Notes: a model not told the origin generated them from the sequence alone. Counted from the first letter of the stretch, positions 11,683 to 21,570 are shown. The stretch is DNA of 64,000 nt from Epiperipatus broadwayi (GCA_028023455.1 JAQFVV010012394.1:26859053-26923052), one strand, 5' to 3'. A program made the numbers and translations.

Positions 11683-12250
11683 TATATACATAAAATCATC
11701 TAGTTTCAACAAAATCAGGTTTATTATCTAAATAATAACATATATATACACACACATGTACAATATATTTTGTAAATATGTGTAATGGTACAATGGCGGT
11801 TTCTAGAAGTCAAGTTCTATGAATTGCAGCAATTTCCGGTATTCAAACTTCCCATGAATTCCCAAGCAATAAACCACTCTATTATTTTTTTAATTTTTAA
11901 TACTTTAATTCTAATCAAACTTTTAAAAGATTTAAATTTATTTATATATGAATCATTATCAAATGCATCCAACATTTTAAAACAAATTTTAATAGCTCAT
12001 ATTAAACTTTTTTAATATTGTCTGCTCCTAACAGGAAAACAAATAGCAACGAACTCCAACTATTGGAAATCCCAAACGTCAAATAAATGGAGAAAGTTAT
12101 ACTAAAACATGTTTCTGTGGTGAAAAAAATGATTAAAGGAGCTAAATTATGGAAAGTGACTATTTTTTGGAACAAATAGTATAGATGTCAAAGACAGCCA
12201 TTCAAAACATTGCCAAAACAAATAATAATAAATATATAATACATTTAATT
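11683..12250. other. AT-rich sequence without recognised genes
   Basis: An open frame of 76 codons (11785-12015) is AT-rich chance sequence with no motif, start context or splice signals. Confidence 0.4.
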
Positions 12251-12254
12251 TCAT

Positions 12255-12590
12255 AAGTAATGCACTAAAACCAAGTAAGCTTCTTTTTCTTCAACTACAA
12301 TTTTAGTTGTTATATCTAACTTGAAATAAAAGTGTAATGTTTCCATGAATTGACCTAATTAATTTATGAGTGTTTCAAGCTTTGATTTTAAGTTATATAT
12401 GAGTATAGCAACCAACATTTTTTTTCCATATGTCATAGAATCGGCCGGGAGGCGAACCTGCGACAGCCGTCTGCAATCAACTGCTTGCTTGCAAGGTGGC
12501 TGCGCTGACCTCTCGGCTATCAATGCTTGACTAGCAACCAACAATTTTGTTGAAGAAAAAAATTATGTTTTAGTTTTTAGTGAACTGCTG
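12255..12590. mobile_element. Foldback MITE, family F, interrupted by a SINE
   Basis: The left arm (CTAAAACCAAG, TTCAACTACAATTTTAGTTG, AACTTGAAATAAAAG) is mirrored on the right (CTTTGATTTTAAGTTA, CAACCAACAATTTTGTTGAA, TTTTTAGTGAA). A related palindrome lies at 57.75-57.99 kb. The short SINE at 12418-12531 sits inside the right arm, so the MITE was there first. Confidence 0.75.
12418..12531 (-). mobile_element. Short tRNA-like SINE (SINE-2), with 12-bp target-site duplication
   Basis: TAGCAACCAACA at 12406-12417 is repeated at 12532-12543. Read on the minus strand the insert begins with CAAGCATTGATAGCCGAGAG and GTCAG (Pol III A-box region). It passes an anticodon-like stem around CCTTGCAAG, continues to a B box with GGTTCGCCTCCCGG, and ends in TATGACATATGG followed by A. 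It is about 100 bp with no separate body, so it is essentially a tRNA-like unit plus an A tail. Related copies are at 41.19-41.30 kb and 45.01-45.12 kb. Confidence 0.9.
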
Positions 12591-12842
12591 ATAAAATTAA
12601 ATAAAAGCATTCTTTATCAAATATTTTATATATATATCATTTTTTAGTATTTAGATATTTTGCAATGGACTCACGTCACCATATTTCAAGTATTTGAAAT
12701 GAAATTTATGTGTGTGGAAAATTGCTTGAAAGATTTTTGTGTTTATGAAGACAATGTCTTAAGAAAGTTAATTTAATTCATCAATCAAGAAAAATTAAGA
12801 TTTCATCCTTCATGCCTTTTTCTTTCAATTTAATTAACTTTA

Positions 12843-13075
12843 AATGTTTTGGGTGAATTAGTCATGAAAATTAATAACAGCATATTGTAATAAACATAAC
12901 TCATCTATTGTGCACCGCTGAAAACTTGAATTGATATCGCTACGATTTGAAATTCAGCCAGACAACACTGTTAGACTGGACAAATGGTTGGAAGTAGCCT
13001 GAAATATTGCATGATCATACTGGAACGACATCAATACCTAAAAACATGCACAAAATTCGAAAAAAATCTGTTTGT
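12843..13075 (+). repeat. Dispersed repeat, family H (copy 1)
   Basis: Contains GTGAATTAGTCATGAAA, TGTGCACCGCTGAAAACTTG, AATTCAGCCAGACAACACTG, CTGAAATATTGCATGATCAT and a final ACAAAATTCGAAAAAAATC. The same series follows immediately at 13085 and occurs at 34.9 kb (-), 40.15 kb (- partial) and 63.36 kb (+). No coding frame or tRNA boxes. Confidence 0.75.
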
Positions 13076-13084
13076 TAGAAACAT

Positions 13085-13330
13085 CCTTCATTTCTTGTTA
13101 ATTAACTATAAACACTTTTTAGTAAATTAGTCATGAAATTCAATGAAAGTCCATTTTTATAATGCCACCTATTATGCATCACTGAAAACAAGCTGCCAAC
13201 ATTGTTAGTTTGGACTAATGGCTGGACAACCTTGATTATATTGCACTGTCATATTACACTATCACCATTACCTAATACATGTACAAAATTTGAAGAAAAT
13301 CAGAAGATTTTAGCTAAATAAACAAACAAA
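13085..13330 (+). repeat. Dispersed repeat, family H (copy 2, adjacent to copy 1)
   Basis: Holds TAGTCATGAAATTCAATGAA, ATGCATCACTGAAAACA, TTGGACTAATGGCTGGACAA and ACAAAATTTGAAGAAAATCAG. It ends in AAATAAACAAACAAACAAAT, which may be the 3' tail of a SINE-like element. It lies in direct orientation next to copy 1. Confidence 0.75.
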
Positions 13331-14445
13331 CAAATAGAATTGCTAAATTAAATTAAAAGCATTTTAGAAAAGTATTGATAACATTTTCTTTTAAATCTAT
13401 GATAAGTCCATTTTAAATGACTATTATCTTTACATTTGCAAATTTAAATTTGACAATATTTTCAAATTTAAAGATTTCTACTCAAATCAACTATCATGAT
13501 CTTTCCTATACTAACAAATTCTTAGTAAAAACTTTTAAATTACTTTATATGTTGAAATTATATTATTGCCACAAACTTTTTTATTATAATCTTTGGAATA
13601 AATGTGCTAGAATCAATTTGATGGAAATCAATATTTACTAATAGGGATTGAACATCATTATAAGAAATTAAAGAGCAAACTAAAATATGTACAATACTAG
13701 TAGAATAAAAAATCCTACGATAATCAATATTCACTTGAAAGTCATGTATCAAAACAATCCAATTTGAATTTCATAAACAGAACATTAAAAGTTGGATTGC
13801 CATTTCAGTCATCAGATAGAAATGTGATATTAAAATTGTTGATGTCATGAACATAAAACTGGAAAGTAGATTCCATAAAACATGATACAAGTTACAATCA
13901 AATATATCTTGATTTAAATCTGAAAGAATCTATGTTTAGCGATTACCATTTGGTCTTTTTTCAAAGATTAAAACATGATGTTGATGTACCATAATAATAG
14001 CAATTATATATTCTCTTAACCCAATCATTTCTCTGCATGACTGCAGACTACTTGGACATTTTGAAGACTTTTATTCATCCCATGATACAAATACTATTTC
14101 CACATACGTCCTATATCTTCCAGTATAATAATGTATTAATTCAAATAGCCTTTGCATTTAAATATGTTTTAAAAGCATGTTGAAGATTTTAAACATTCTA
14201 TCAGGTCAATCATATGATTTATATAATATTGAGCTTCTATAAATGAGTCAATACCTCCAAAGATATTTCCTGATATTTTTCTCATCATAAATAATATAGT
14301 TTATCTAAACATTGCTTAAATATTATATAATTTTATCCTGCATAACAAAACACAGATTCAGAAGAAAAAAAATAGTCAGACTGTTCTTGTAAATAAAAAT
14401 ATTACAAAAATTCTAATTATTTTGTCCATTTCCTGCACTTAAATT
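13331..14445. other. AT-rich sequence without recognised genes
   Basis: Overlapping open frames on both strands near 13.4-13.75 kb are chance frames in AT-rich DNA. No RNA gene or shared repeat seen. Confidence 0.4.
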
Positions 14446-14446
14446 G

Positions 14447-14579
14447 TAAACAATAATATTTAAACAGCATTAAACTGTTGCACATGCACTTTGGATTTTA
14501 AATATAAAATGAATGAATACTAACACTTCAACCACATGATAAAGCGTGCAACAGTTTAATGCTGTTTAAATATTGTTTA
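14447..14579. repeat. Inverted repeat, ~35-bp arms, 62-bp loop
   Basis: TAAACAATAATATTTAAACA and GCATTAAACTGTTGCAC (14447-14483) are mirrored by GTGCAACAGTTTAATGC and TGTTTAAATATTGTTTA (14546-14579), nearly without mismatch. It is probably a small TIR-ended MITE. Confidence 0.85.
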
Positions 14580-15281
14580 TAAAAAACATCGCGCTATATA
14601 AAATAATTGACTTATGCACTTAAATTGTGCAATTGATAACAAGCATCAGTAATTAACTTTTGTGAAATTAGATATGGAGCAGGATTTAAATTTTGGCCAA
14701 TAATCTTCACCTGAACCATTCAAATCAATCGATGAACCTGTTTATAAATTTTATGATAACTAACTGCTGATGAATATTATCAATTGTATATAACTGCATT
14801 CTTTTGGTTATTAAAATTCCAATGGCCTTCTAAAAGAATTATTGTTACCATTGCAAAAATAAGATTTATGATAGACTATATAAGGAGTTAAAATTGCCAC
14901 AACTCCCTACTAATATATCATAAATGACCTATTTACTCATTACTATATAAAATGTTTTGTCCCATTGTTTTATGCAGGGGCCAAATAGAATATACATAAT
15001 GGTTGCCAATCCATAGCAGAAGAAATATCTCTTGAATTTGCTTCAATACTTCCAATCCATATCAACAAACTTACTTACTTAATCCATACCTTATAATTTG
15101 TCCATCTACGTTTACTAAAATATCTAATTTAGATCTTTATTTATTCAGCTATTATTTTTCTGAAAGATGTCCAACACCCTATTTCATTCTATTTAATTTA
15201 ATCAGATATCATTTTCTTAAAATTTAGTTTTTGATACCTTTTTGTTACTCCTAACATACTTATTTCTGTCATCACCACCAG
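14580..15281. other. AT-rich sequence without recognised genes
   Basis: No supported gene. Possible intron or intergenic sequence upstream of the candidate exon at 15282. Confidence 0.4.
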
Positions 15282-15394
15282 CAACAGAAGCCCAGTCACA
15301 AATGAATGGAGTCATTCCAATGCCAAGAGAGAAAAAAGATTTTGGAAAATATATTATAATTTCACTAGAGATGAGTTTTACAAATTCTATACAA
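15282..15394 (+). CDS. Candidate internal exon, unknown protein
   Basis: A splice-acceptor-like TTTCTGTCATCACCACCAG precedes position 15282, and a canonical donor GTGAGT follows 15394. Between them (113 nt) one frame stays open and gives TEAQSQMNGVIPMPREK then KDFGKYIIISLEMSFTNSIQ. The composition is less AT-biased than the flanks. I do not recognise the protein. The minus strand is also open here and has a weaker acceptor-like site, so strand and reality are both uncertain. No partner exon was identified nearby. Confidence 0.3.
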
Positions 15395-15699
15395 GTGAGT
15401 ATGTTAAATGCAATCATGTCCACATATGGTCTATTATTGTGTTTATTTGATATTTTCTACTGCTTTTAAATTCTTCTGCAGGAACTTTCTTTCTGAAATA
15501 TTTCAATATCATGTCTAATTGTAGTTCTCCAATGTATTCTATTCTCTGCCATGCCTTTCCAATAAAAGTAATTAATATTGCATTTCTTTAGAATGCCTCA
15601 GAAATAATACTTATAATGTAAATGGGATGTGCCTCTTCCACAAAAATGATGTCTTGTTGGAGCCAATCAAACTTAAGTAAATAGATTAAAATGTTCTGT
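15395..15699. other. AT-rich sequence without recognised genes
   Basis: Nothing supported beyond a donor-side candidate intron. Confidence 0.35.
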
Positions 15700-15815
15700 G
15701 AGGTTAGTATAATGATATAGTACCAAACTGTAGAAGTCTAAGTCCATGGACTGCAGGTCCAGATGTCACTTCCAGTGCATGAACTAAACAATAAACCATT
15801 CAGTTATTTTTTTTT
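15700..15815 (+). mobile_element. Degraded tRNA-like SINE (SINE-1 family)
   Basis: GTGAGGTTAGTATAATGATA corresponds to the A-box head. CCATGGACTGCAGGTCC lies where the B box should be. CACTTCCAGTGCATGAACT and AATAAACCATTCAG match the conserved SINE-1 tail seen in the array at 16.5 kb. Confidence 0.6.
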
Positions 15816-16084
15816 ATTAAAGTATAGCTTAAGAATGTGTATTTAAATTTATAAAAGTGGTTTATATTGCAGTACAATGAATATAGAAAATAAGAAGATT
15901 GTAAAGCAATATATTTAATATTTGATGTACTAGATGGAATGAAGTTTTGGATAAATCAAGATGCTATAAACATTGGAAACATTAATATAAAAATTAGATT
16001 AACCAAAAAAAAAGCTGATTAGAAAAGTTAAAAATAATAAATATGAAAATTAAAATATAACTGCATTAAAATGGAAATAACTGA

Positions 16085-16200
16085 ATGATTAATAATTCTG
16101 GAGATCCTGTAAAGTTTGAATTAGAAGCCTTTACAAAGCTCTTAAGTTCATCACTCTATCACTGTGCTAAACTCCTCAGGGCTTTGCTTTAAAAATATAT
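16085..16200 (-). mobile_element. Degraded SINE-1 copy
   Basis: On the minus strand GAGGAGTTTAGCACAGTGAT and AGAGTGATGAAC resemble the head GGTTTAGTGCAGTGGTAGA. The remainder is too decayed to align securely. Confidence 0.45.
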
Positions 16201-16489
16201 AAAACAACAATTAAGAATGCTTTTTAAAAAAACATAATTAATTTATAAAGAACTCTAATAACTCCATCACTTGAAATGGTTGAATGAATTGTAGAGAAAA
16301 CATCGAAAATATTACATGTTACCTAAAGCATTTTTGATACTAAATATCCTGGTCAAGGCAACAGTTACATAGCATATTTTTGATAGAGTGCTTAATACAG
16401 AAAATGCAGTTCAGTTGTATTTAGTATCTTCAATATTTTCTCCAAATATATATATATTAATATTGCTTTAATTCACTATAAAATGCCCT
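16201..16489. other. AT-rich flank of the SINE array
   Basis: No feature seen. Confidence 0.35.
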
Positions 16490-17748
16490 TTATGGTTTAG
16501 TGCAGTGATTAATCATTAGACTTTGAAGTGTAAGATTCTTGGATTGATTACAGTTCTGGTTCTTCAAGCACTTGAACTTCTTATGAACTCCTGAGTAATA
16601 AAAGCATTTGATTATTATGATTTAGTGCAATGGTGGAATGACATATTCTGAAGTGTAAGATCATTGAATTGATTCCAGTTCTGGAACTTCTGGCATTTGA
16701 ACTTTTTATGAACTTCCGAGGAATAATGATTTAGTGCAGTGGAGAATGTCAGACTCTGAGGAGTAATATCCTTGGATTGGTTCCAGTTCTGGAACTTCTG
16801 GCACTTGAACTTCATATGAACTCCTGACGAATAAAACCATTTGGTTATTATGATTTAGTGCAGTGGTAGAATAACAGATTTTGAAGTGTAAATCAATGAA
16901 CTGATTCCAGTTCTGACACTTCCTGCATTTGAACTACTCATGAAATTCCTAATAACTGATTCCAGTTCTGTCATTTCCTGCATTTGAACTACTTATGAAA
17001 CTCCTAAAGAATAAAAACCATTTGATTATTATGATTTAGTGCAGTGGGAAAATGTCAGACTCTGAGGAATAAGATCATTGATTCCAGTTCTGGAACTTCT
17101 GGCACTTGAACTTCTTATGAACTCCTGAGGAATAAAACCATTTGATTATTATGGTTCAGTGCAATGGTAGAATGTCATATTCTGAAATCTAAGATCCTTG
17201 GATTGATTTCATTTCTAGAACTTCTGGCATTTGAACTTCTTATAAATACCTGATTAATAAAACCATTTGATTATTATGATTTAGTGCAGTGGGAGAATGT
17301 CAGACTCTGAGGAGTAAGATCTTTGGATTGATTTCAGTTCTGGAATTTCTGGCATTTGAACTTCTTATGAACTCCTGAGGAATAAAACCATTTGATTATT
17401 ATGGTTTAGTCCAGTGGGAGAATTCAGATTCTGAAGTCTAAGATCCTTGGATTGATTCCAGTTCTGGAACTTCTAGCATTTGAACTTCTTATGAACTCAT
17501 GAGGAATAAAACCATTTGATTATTATGATTTGTTCCAATAGATACTTGGATATATTCCAGTTCTGGTAGTTATGGCACTTGAACTTCTTATGAACTTCCA
17601 AACAATAAAGCCATTTGATTTTTTTTATCCTGCATGGTTTAGTGTAGTAGTAGTGCCATGCTTTGGATCCTTGGATCAATTCCAAAGGTGGCATTCCTAG
17701 TGATTGAACTTCTTATGAACTCTCAAGTAATGAAGTTATTTGAGTATT
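16490..17748 (+). repeat. Tandem array of ten tRNA-derived SINE-1 units (~124 bp each)
   Basis: Units start with TATGRTTTAGTGCAGTGG-type sequence at about 16490, 16615, 16724, 16848, 17028, 17149, 17275, 17400, 17523 and 17631. Each has an A-box-like TAGTGCAGTGG, an anticodon-loop-like GACTCTGAAG, a B-box-like GGATTGATTCCAG, then the body GGCACTTGAACTTCTTATGA and an end of AATAAAACCATTTGATTATT. The fourth unit has an internal ~55-bp duplication of its body. The GACTCTGAA segment resembles tRNA-Gln(CTG). Units join head to tail with no A tract or target-site duplication between them, which fits unequal exchange rather than repeated retroposition. Minus-strand frames here are by-products of the repeat. 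Confidence 0.92.
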
Positions 17749-17954
17749 TTTTTAATAATAAAATTTAAAAAGTAAAATAGAGCCGAGTTAATTTTTATAA
17801 AAAAAAAAGATATGAAGAAATAAAAATTATATTAAAGCTTAAGACTAATAATACATCATGGTAATGAATATTATGTGATGCTGATTGCCTGTGTGATATA
17901 TTTTTAATCTTTATGATGATGGCATATAGCATGGATTTATAAATAATAGAATCA

Positions 17955-18467
17955 TCCACTCTATCTTATACAACCAATACACATGATCACATACATGCAA
18001 AAAAGATAAATGATCTCCAATATATGCATTTCATGCTGATCCAGCACTCATCAGTTGGTCCAGATTATTATCACCCACACACATATATAATAAGTGCTCA
18101 GTTTATATTAAGAGAGCAAATCTTTAAACTTTAATGGACAGGTTTCAATCTTCTCCACTCCCCAACTTTTCAGTCATCCATATCATTGAAAATCTGATGA
18201 TGGCATATTCAAAATCTTGGTTTGTCAATTTTGTTGTCATATCCATGTTGTCTAAGAGTTGGAGAATAGAGAATATTAAAGCCTGTCCATTAAAGTTTGA
18301 AGATTTGCTATATCTTAATATAAACAACATTGATTGTATATTTGTGTGGGAGATGTTGATCCGGACCAACTGATGAGTGCTGGTTCAGTATGAAATATGC
18401 ATATTGGAGATCATTTATCTTTTTCATATGTATGTAGTAATATGTATCAGTTGTATAAGATGGAGTG
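17955..18467. mobile_element. 510-bp foldback element, FB-P family (copy 1)
   Basis: The arms pair from CCACTCTATCTTATACAAC at 17957 with GTTGTATAAGATGGAGTGG ending near 18467. Inward, ATGATCTCCAATATATGCAT pairs with ATGCATATTGGAGATCAT, CAGCACTCATCAGTTGGTCC with GGACCAACTGATGAGTGCTG, and ACTTTAATGGACAGG with CCTGTCCATTAAAGT. The symmetry centre is near 18211. The palindrome makes both strands open for ~75 codons, but the frames have no protein character. Single-arm and full relatives are at 35.2 kb and 49.4-49.83 kb. Confidence 0.92.
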
Positions 18468-18589
18468 GAAAACTGAAAGGAGCTTGAAAGTCTGGATTCA
18501 AATCCCTCTAATTACATCTAGCTCATGTATATATATATTTCTATTTAAATATTAATAATCGAATCATTTATTGGCCAGGGATTTATAAA

Positions 18590-18930
18590 AAATTTAATCC
18601 CGAAATGTCAGAGCGGAACTGCGATTCGTGGACGCCTGAGTCCGCCACTAAGAATGTGGGAGAATAAAATAAACAAAGTGATTATACAGAAAGTGGCATC
18701 TGGGTTTGGTGAAAAATAAGGGGGATTTACAGTTGGCAAAGATTATGTTGTGGAAATGGAATGGAGCAGAGATAGTGAAGAAATACGGAAAAAAACTTAA
18801 GGTGGGGAATGGAAGGTGAAGGTAAGGCGACTAATAGGTTTCTCTAGGCATTGTGGCTGAGAGATTTCTGACTCCAATAAAGAACAAGCCACAATGCATC
18901 ACATCACAAAATAGGGCACTATGAAATATA
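18590..18930 (+). pseudogene. 3' end of a LINE, second family (copy 1)
   Basis: Aligns by eye with the 3' part of the element at 29.46-29.90 kb. Shared segments include AAACAAAGT..TATACAGAAAGTGG, GACAAAGATTATGTTGTGGA (here GGCAAAGATTATGTTGTGGA), ATGGAGCA and GCTGAGAGAT, and both end with an ATGCATCA-CATCA-like end. No intact frame remains. Confidence 0.7.
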
Positions 18931-19400
18931 AATTGTTGACAGTTTTTACAAGCGTATAAATAAAATGCTTGCAAACTACATAACCACACACACACACACA
19001 AAACCGTTACAACCTTAAAATGATGATTTTTCTGCGAGAGTGAAAATATCAGACGGACAACATGTTAAACTCCCCCACAAGAAATTTAATCGTACAACTT
19101 GTTTAAAAAAATTATACATGATATCACAAATTCTCAATAAAAAAAATTGTAATTTAATAGTGTATTTATTGACGAGAAAGTTCCAGCTACAAACAGATTT
19201 AAAATGTGTAATAAAAAACTATTAAAATAACACCGTTTGATGTGAAAGAATATATTCTTTTGCTATTAAACTATATTAACAATGTATACAATCTAGTTAA
19301 TCGAATCTCATTTGGCAAAAAATCACATAAAAAATATTTACTCCTGGAACTCCCTTTATAAATTATCGATAAGATTATTAGAATTAATTCGAGTATTTTT
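18931..19400. other. AT-rich sequence with a short (CA)n tract
   Basis: A CA run lies at 18988-19001. Otherwise no supported feature. Confidence 0.4.
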
Positions 19401-19500
19401 ATATATTCTTCGTGCTGCTATATCCCCTGCCTTGCTACGAATAGCGGTTACTGCTGACACTCCCAAAGTTCAAATTTTCTTTAAAATTCGTGAGTAATGA
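19400..19500 (+). mobile_element. Very degraded SINE-1 copy
   Basis: ATAGCGGTTACTGCTGACACTCC may be head remnant. CAAATTTTCTTTAAAATTCG and TGAGTAATGAAA parallel the SINE-1 end (CTTGAACTTCTTATGAACTC then CTGAGTAATAAAA). Weak. Confidence 0.35.
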
Positions 19501-19540
19501 AAGAACTGTTCAATTTATGAATGGCTAAATTCTACCTACT

Positions 19541-19650
19541 TGATTTGCTGCAGTAGTAAGAGAAGCGGACTCGGAACTCAAAGTTCTTTTGGTATTCGAA
19601 CTATTTATATACTTCAGAGCAATAAATCGTTCGATTATTTTTTTACCCCC
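19541..19650 (+). mobile_element. SINE-1 copy
   Basis: GCTGCAGTAGTAAGAGAAGC with GGACTCGGAACTCAAAG is a head like that of the 16.5-kb array. GGTATTCGAACTATTTATAT and AGAGCAATAAATCGTTCGAT follow as its body and tail. Confidence 0.65.
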
Positions 19651-19737
19651 TATTTGACTTGTTTTAAAACTTTGTTTTTATTCATTTTTCTTTCATTTGT
19701 ATTTATGTATGTAAATCACATTTATTATTTTGTCCAC

Positions 19738-19888
19738 TATGGTTTAGTGTAGTGGTCCCCTGTGCATTTTGGCACAGTTGGTAGTGCGTCTGATTTGGGA
19801 TCAGGAGGTCCCAGGATCGATTATGCATTCACAGTTCTGGCGCTCAAACTTCTTATGAACTCCCAAGTAATAAAACCATATGGTTTGG
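19738..19888 (+). mobile_element. SINE with tRNA-Pro-like head on a SINE-1 body
   Basis: A SINE-1 head fragment (TATGGTTTAGTGTAGTGG) is followed by GGCACAGTTGGTAGTGCGTC, an anticodon arm TCTGA-TTTGGGA-TCAGG (anticodon TGG, proline by position), GGTCCCAGGATCGATTATGC as B box and T arm, and then the SINE-1 body CAAACTTCTTATGAACTCCC and AAGTAATAAAACCATATGG. The tRNA-like part is about 60 nt and well kept. Confidence 0.8.
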
Positions 19889-20000
19889 TGCAGTCAGTAG
19901 AGCATCCGATTTGGGATTGGGAGGTCTCAGGATCGATTCTGGTGCTCGCAGATCTGGTGCTAGAACTTCTTACGATCTTCCGAACAATAAAACCATTAGC
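19889..20000 (+). mobile_element. Second SINE with tRNA-Pro-like head
   Basis: GGTGCAGTCAGTAGAGCATC leads to the arm TCCGA-TTTGGGA-TTGGG (loop again reads TGG) and to GGTCTCAGGATCGATTCTGG. It then takes the shared body, AGAACTTCTTACGATCTTCC and AACAATAAAACCATTAG. It follows the previous unit directly, without a tract of A between them. Confidence 0.8.
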
Positions 20001-20100
20001 ATTTTTAGTGCAGTGGTGTAGTGGCTGGTTCTGGAATTCAAGGTCCATGGATCAAGGCTTAAATGACCCGAACTGCTTATGAACTCCTGAATAATATGCA
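20001..20100 (+). mobile_element. SINE-1 copy with ordinary head
   Basis: TTTTTAGTGCAGTGGTGTAG and TGGCTGGTTCTGGAATTC are head-like. CCATGGATCAAGG stands at the B-box site and CGAACTGCTTATGAACTCCT in the body. It ends in GAATAATATGC. Confidence 0.7.
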
Positions 20101-20204
20101 CTTCATATATGACAAAATTTATACAAACTTCATGTTTTTATTTATTTTGCTTTTATTTCTATTTATATATGCTATTCATATATGAATAAACATTATTGTG
20201 TTGT

Positions 20205-20285
20205 GTTCTCTTTGGTTTGGTGCAGCGGTGGAGTGATGAAACTCAAGAGCGAATGTTTTTTGTATTGATTCTCAGTTGATTAACA
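20205..20285 (+). mobile_element. Partial SINE-1 head
   Basis: CTTTGGTTTGGTGCAGCGGT and GGAGTGATGAAACTCAAG resemble the head. TTGTATTGATTCTCAG is a B-box-like match. The body is missing. Confidence 0.55.
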
Positions 20286-20714
20286 TATATTTTTGAAATC
20301 TTGCTTTGATTAAAATTAGCAAGTAAAAGCTCAAATACTATAATTTTTTATTATTTTTCTAATAATCTAATTTGGTGATATCAATGTTCTCATATACATT
20401 AAATCAATTCTAGAGAACATCAACAGATTGTTATGCAATTAATAGCCAGGAACCAATTAGCCCTTATGTTTACTACAGTGAATTGATGATGAACATTAAT
20501 GCTTGACTAAACCAATATATATATATATATATTAAATCCAACATAAATCCTATAATGCCATCTGTATTTTTAGAAATCAAAGAATATATGATCATGTTTT
20601 CAACATTAAAAAAGTGCAGATGGTTTGCAACACATGTAAAGGTAGAAAACAAAAGATAAAAGAAATATTTGCCTAAAGGTTTGTGATAAAAGCATTTTAG
20701 TTGTAATTACATAT
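20286..20714. other. AT-rich sequence with a (TA)n tract
   Basis: A TA repeat lies at about 20515-20532. No gene seen. Confidence 0.4.
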
Positions 20715-21062
20715 TCGACTATTTCCATCATCTAATATTAACTACTGAATGTCTTTAGAAAAATTTCAAATTTTATTTAAAAGTCCCTATTACATTCAAC
20801 TGTTACTACTAGCACACAGTTTAATATATACATAACGTTTCGACTGGCATTATTCTCCACTCTTCTTCACATGTTGCTGACATGAACAGTGACGGGACTA
20901 GTATGGAAATCGAACCTGGACCTTTAGAGTCTTGAAATATTGAATTTTAAGGTAATGCTCCAATCAACTGAGTTGAATATAATTGTAAAATTTAAATGCA
21001 GTTAAAATTTTTTTAAAGACAGTCAATATTTAATATTAGTTGATGGAAAATGTCCAATATAT
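20715..21062. mobile_element. FB-T foldback with internal tRNA-like promoter (copy 2)
   Basis: The outer arms (CTATTTCCATCATCTAATAT, AATGTCTTTAGAAAAATTT) pair with TTTTTAAAGACAGTCAATAT and ATATTAGTTGATGGAAAAT. Inside, the minus strand has CAACTCAGTTGATTGGAGC (A-box region, 20957-20975) and GGTCCAGGTTCGATTTCC (a near-canonical B box, about 20905-20922). The boxes lie ~50 bp apart, wider than in an intron-less tRNA. The mirror tRNA half seen in copy 3 is missing. Confidence 0.8.
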
Positions 21063-21480
21063 AAATAAAAGAAACATGGTTCCTTAATGCAATAGAGACA
21101 TCTAATTAAATGCAATTAAATGTAGAAGTCATATTTTCTCTTTAATTTTGAGTATAACATTTACATTTGAAAAAATGATCTCCACCAAAAATACATTAAA
21201 GTTATATTTAATGTTCTTCATATTTTTTCCACATAAAAAACAGTGATATAATTGCATCTATGTTATTACATTCCTACACTAAATTTTTCATAGTTTATAA
21301 TCAATTTTCTATTTCTAGTGATTTATCCATTTGTTGTTTCAAACATCTACGCTCTAATAATTTGAATATATGCATCATTATTTACACTTCCTGCCACCAT
21401 CTTTTTTTTTCTTTCTGAATTATTGACTTTTTTTAAAAATTAGGAATGTCTTTTCCCCCATCTCAAAGATGTTAATGGGT
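21063..21480. other. AT-rich sequence without recognised genes
   Basis: Nothing supported. Confidence 0.4.
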
Positions 21481-21484
21481 CCAC

Positions 21485-21570
21485 AGTCACTATGGCCCAG
21501 TAGAAAAGTGGCTAGTTCTCTTTGCAAACTGCATGCAGTGCCATCTCTGAATCAATCAATGCATTTCATA
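21485..21570 (+). mobile_element. Possible tRNA-like SINE head, weak
   Basis: CACTATGGCCCAGTAGAAAA, GTGGCTAGTTCTCTTTGC and CCATCTCTGAATCAATC have the spacing of the SINE-1 head, but few bases match. This could be a different tRNA-derived unit or chance. Confidence 0.3.

Noticed and set aside
16615-16815. Minus-strand frame with repeated KFKCQKFQNWNQ
   Set aside because: It is the complement of the SINE-1 units; periodic peptide equals periodic DNA.
18134-18373. Overlapping ~75-codon frames on both strands
   Set aside because: They lie in the arms of the FB-P palindrome, where an open frame on one strand is mirrored on the other.
19772-19843. Possible functional tRNA-Pro gene
   Set aside because: The anticodon arm is good, but the acceptor stem does not close and the sequence continues into the shared SINE body, so it is a SINE head.
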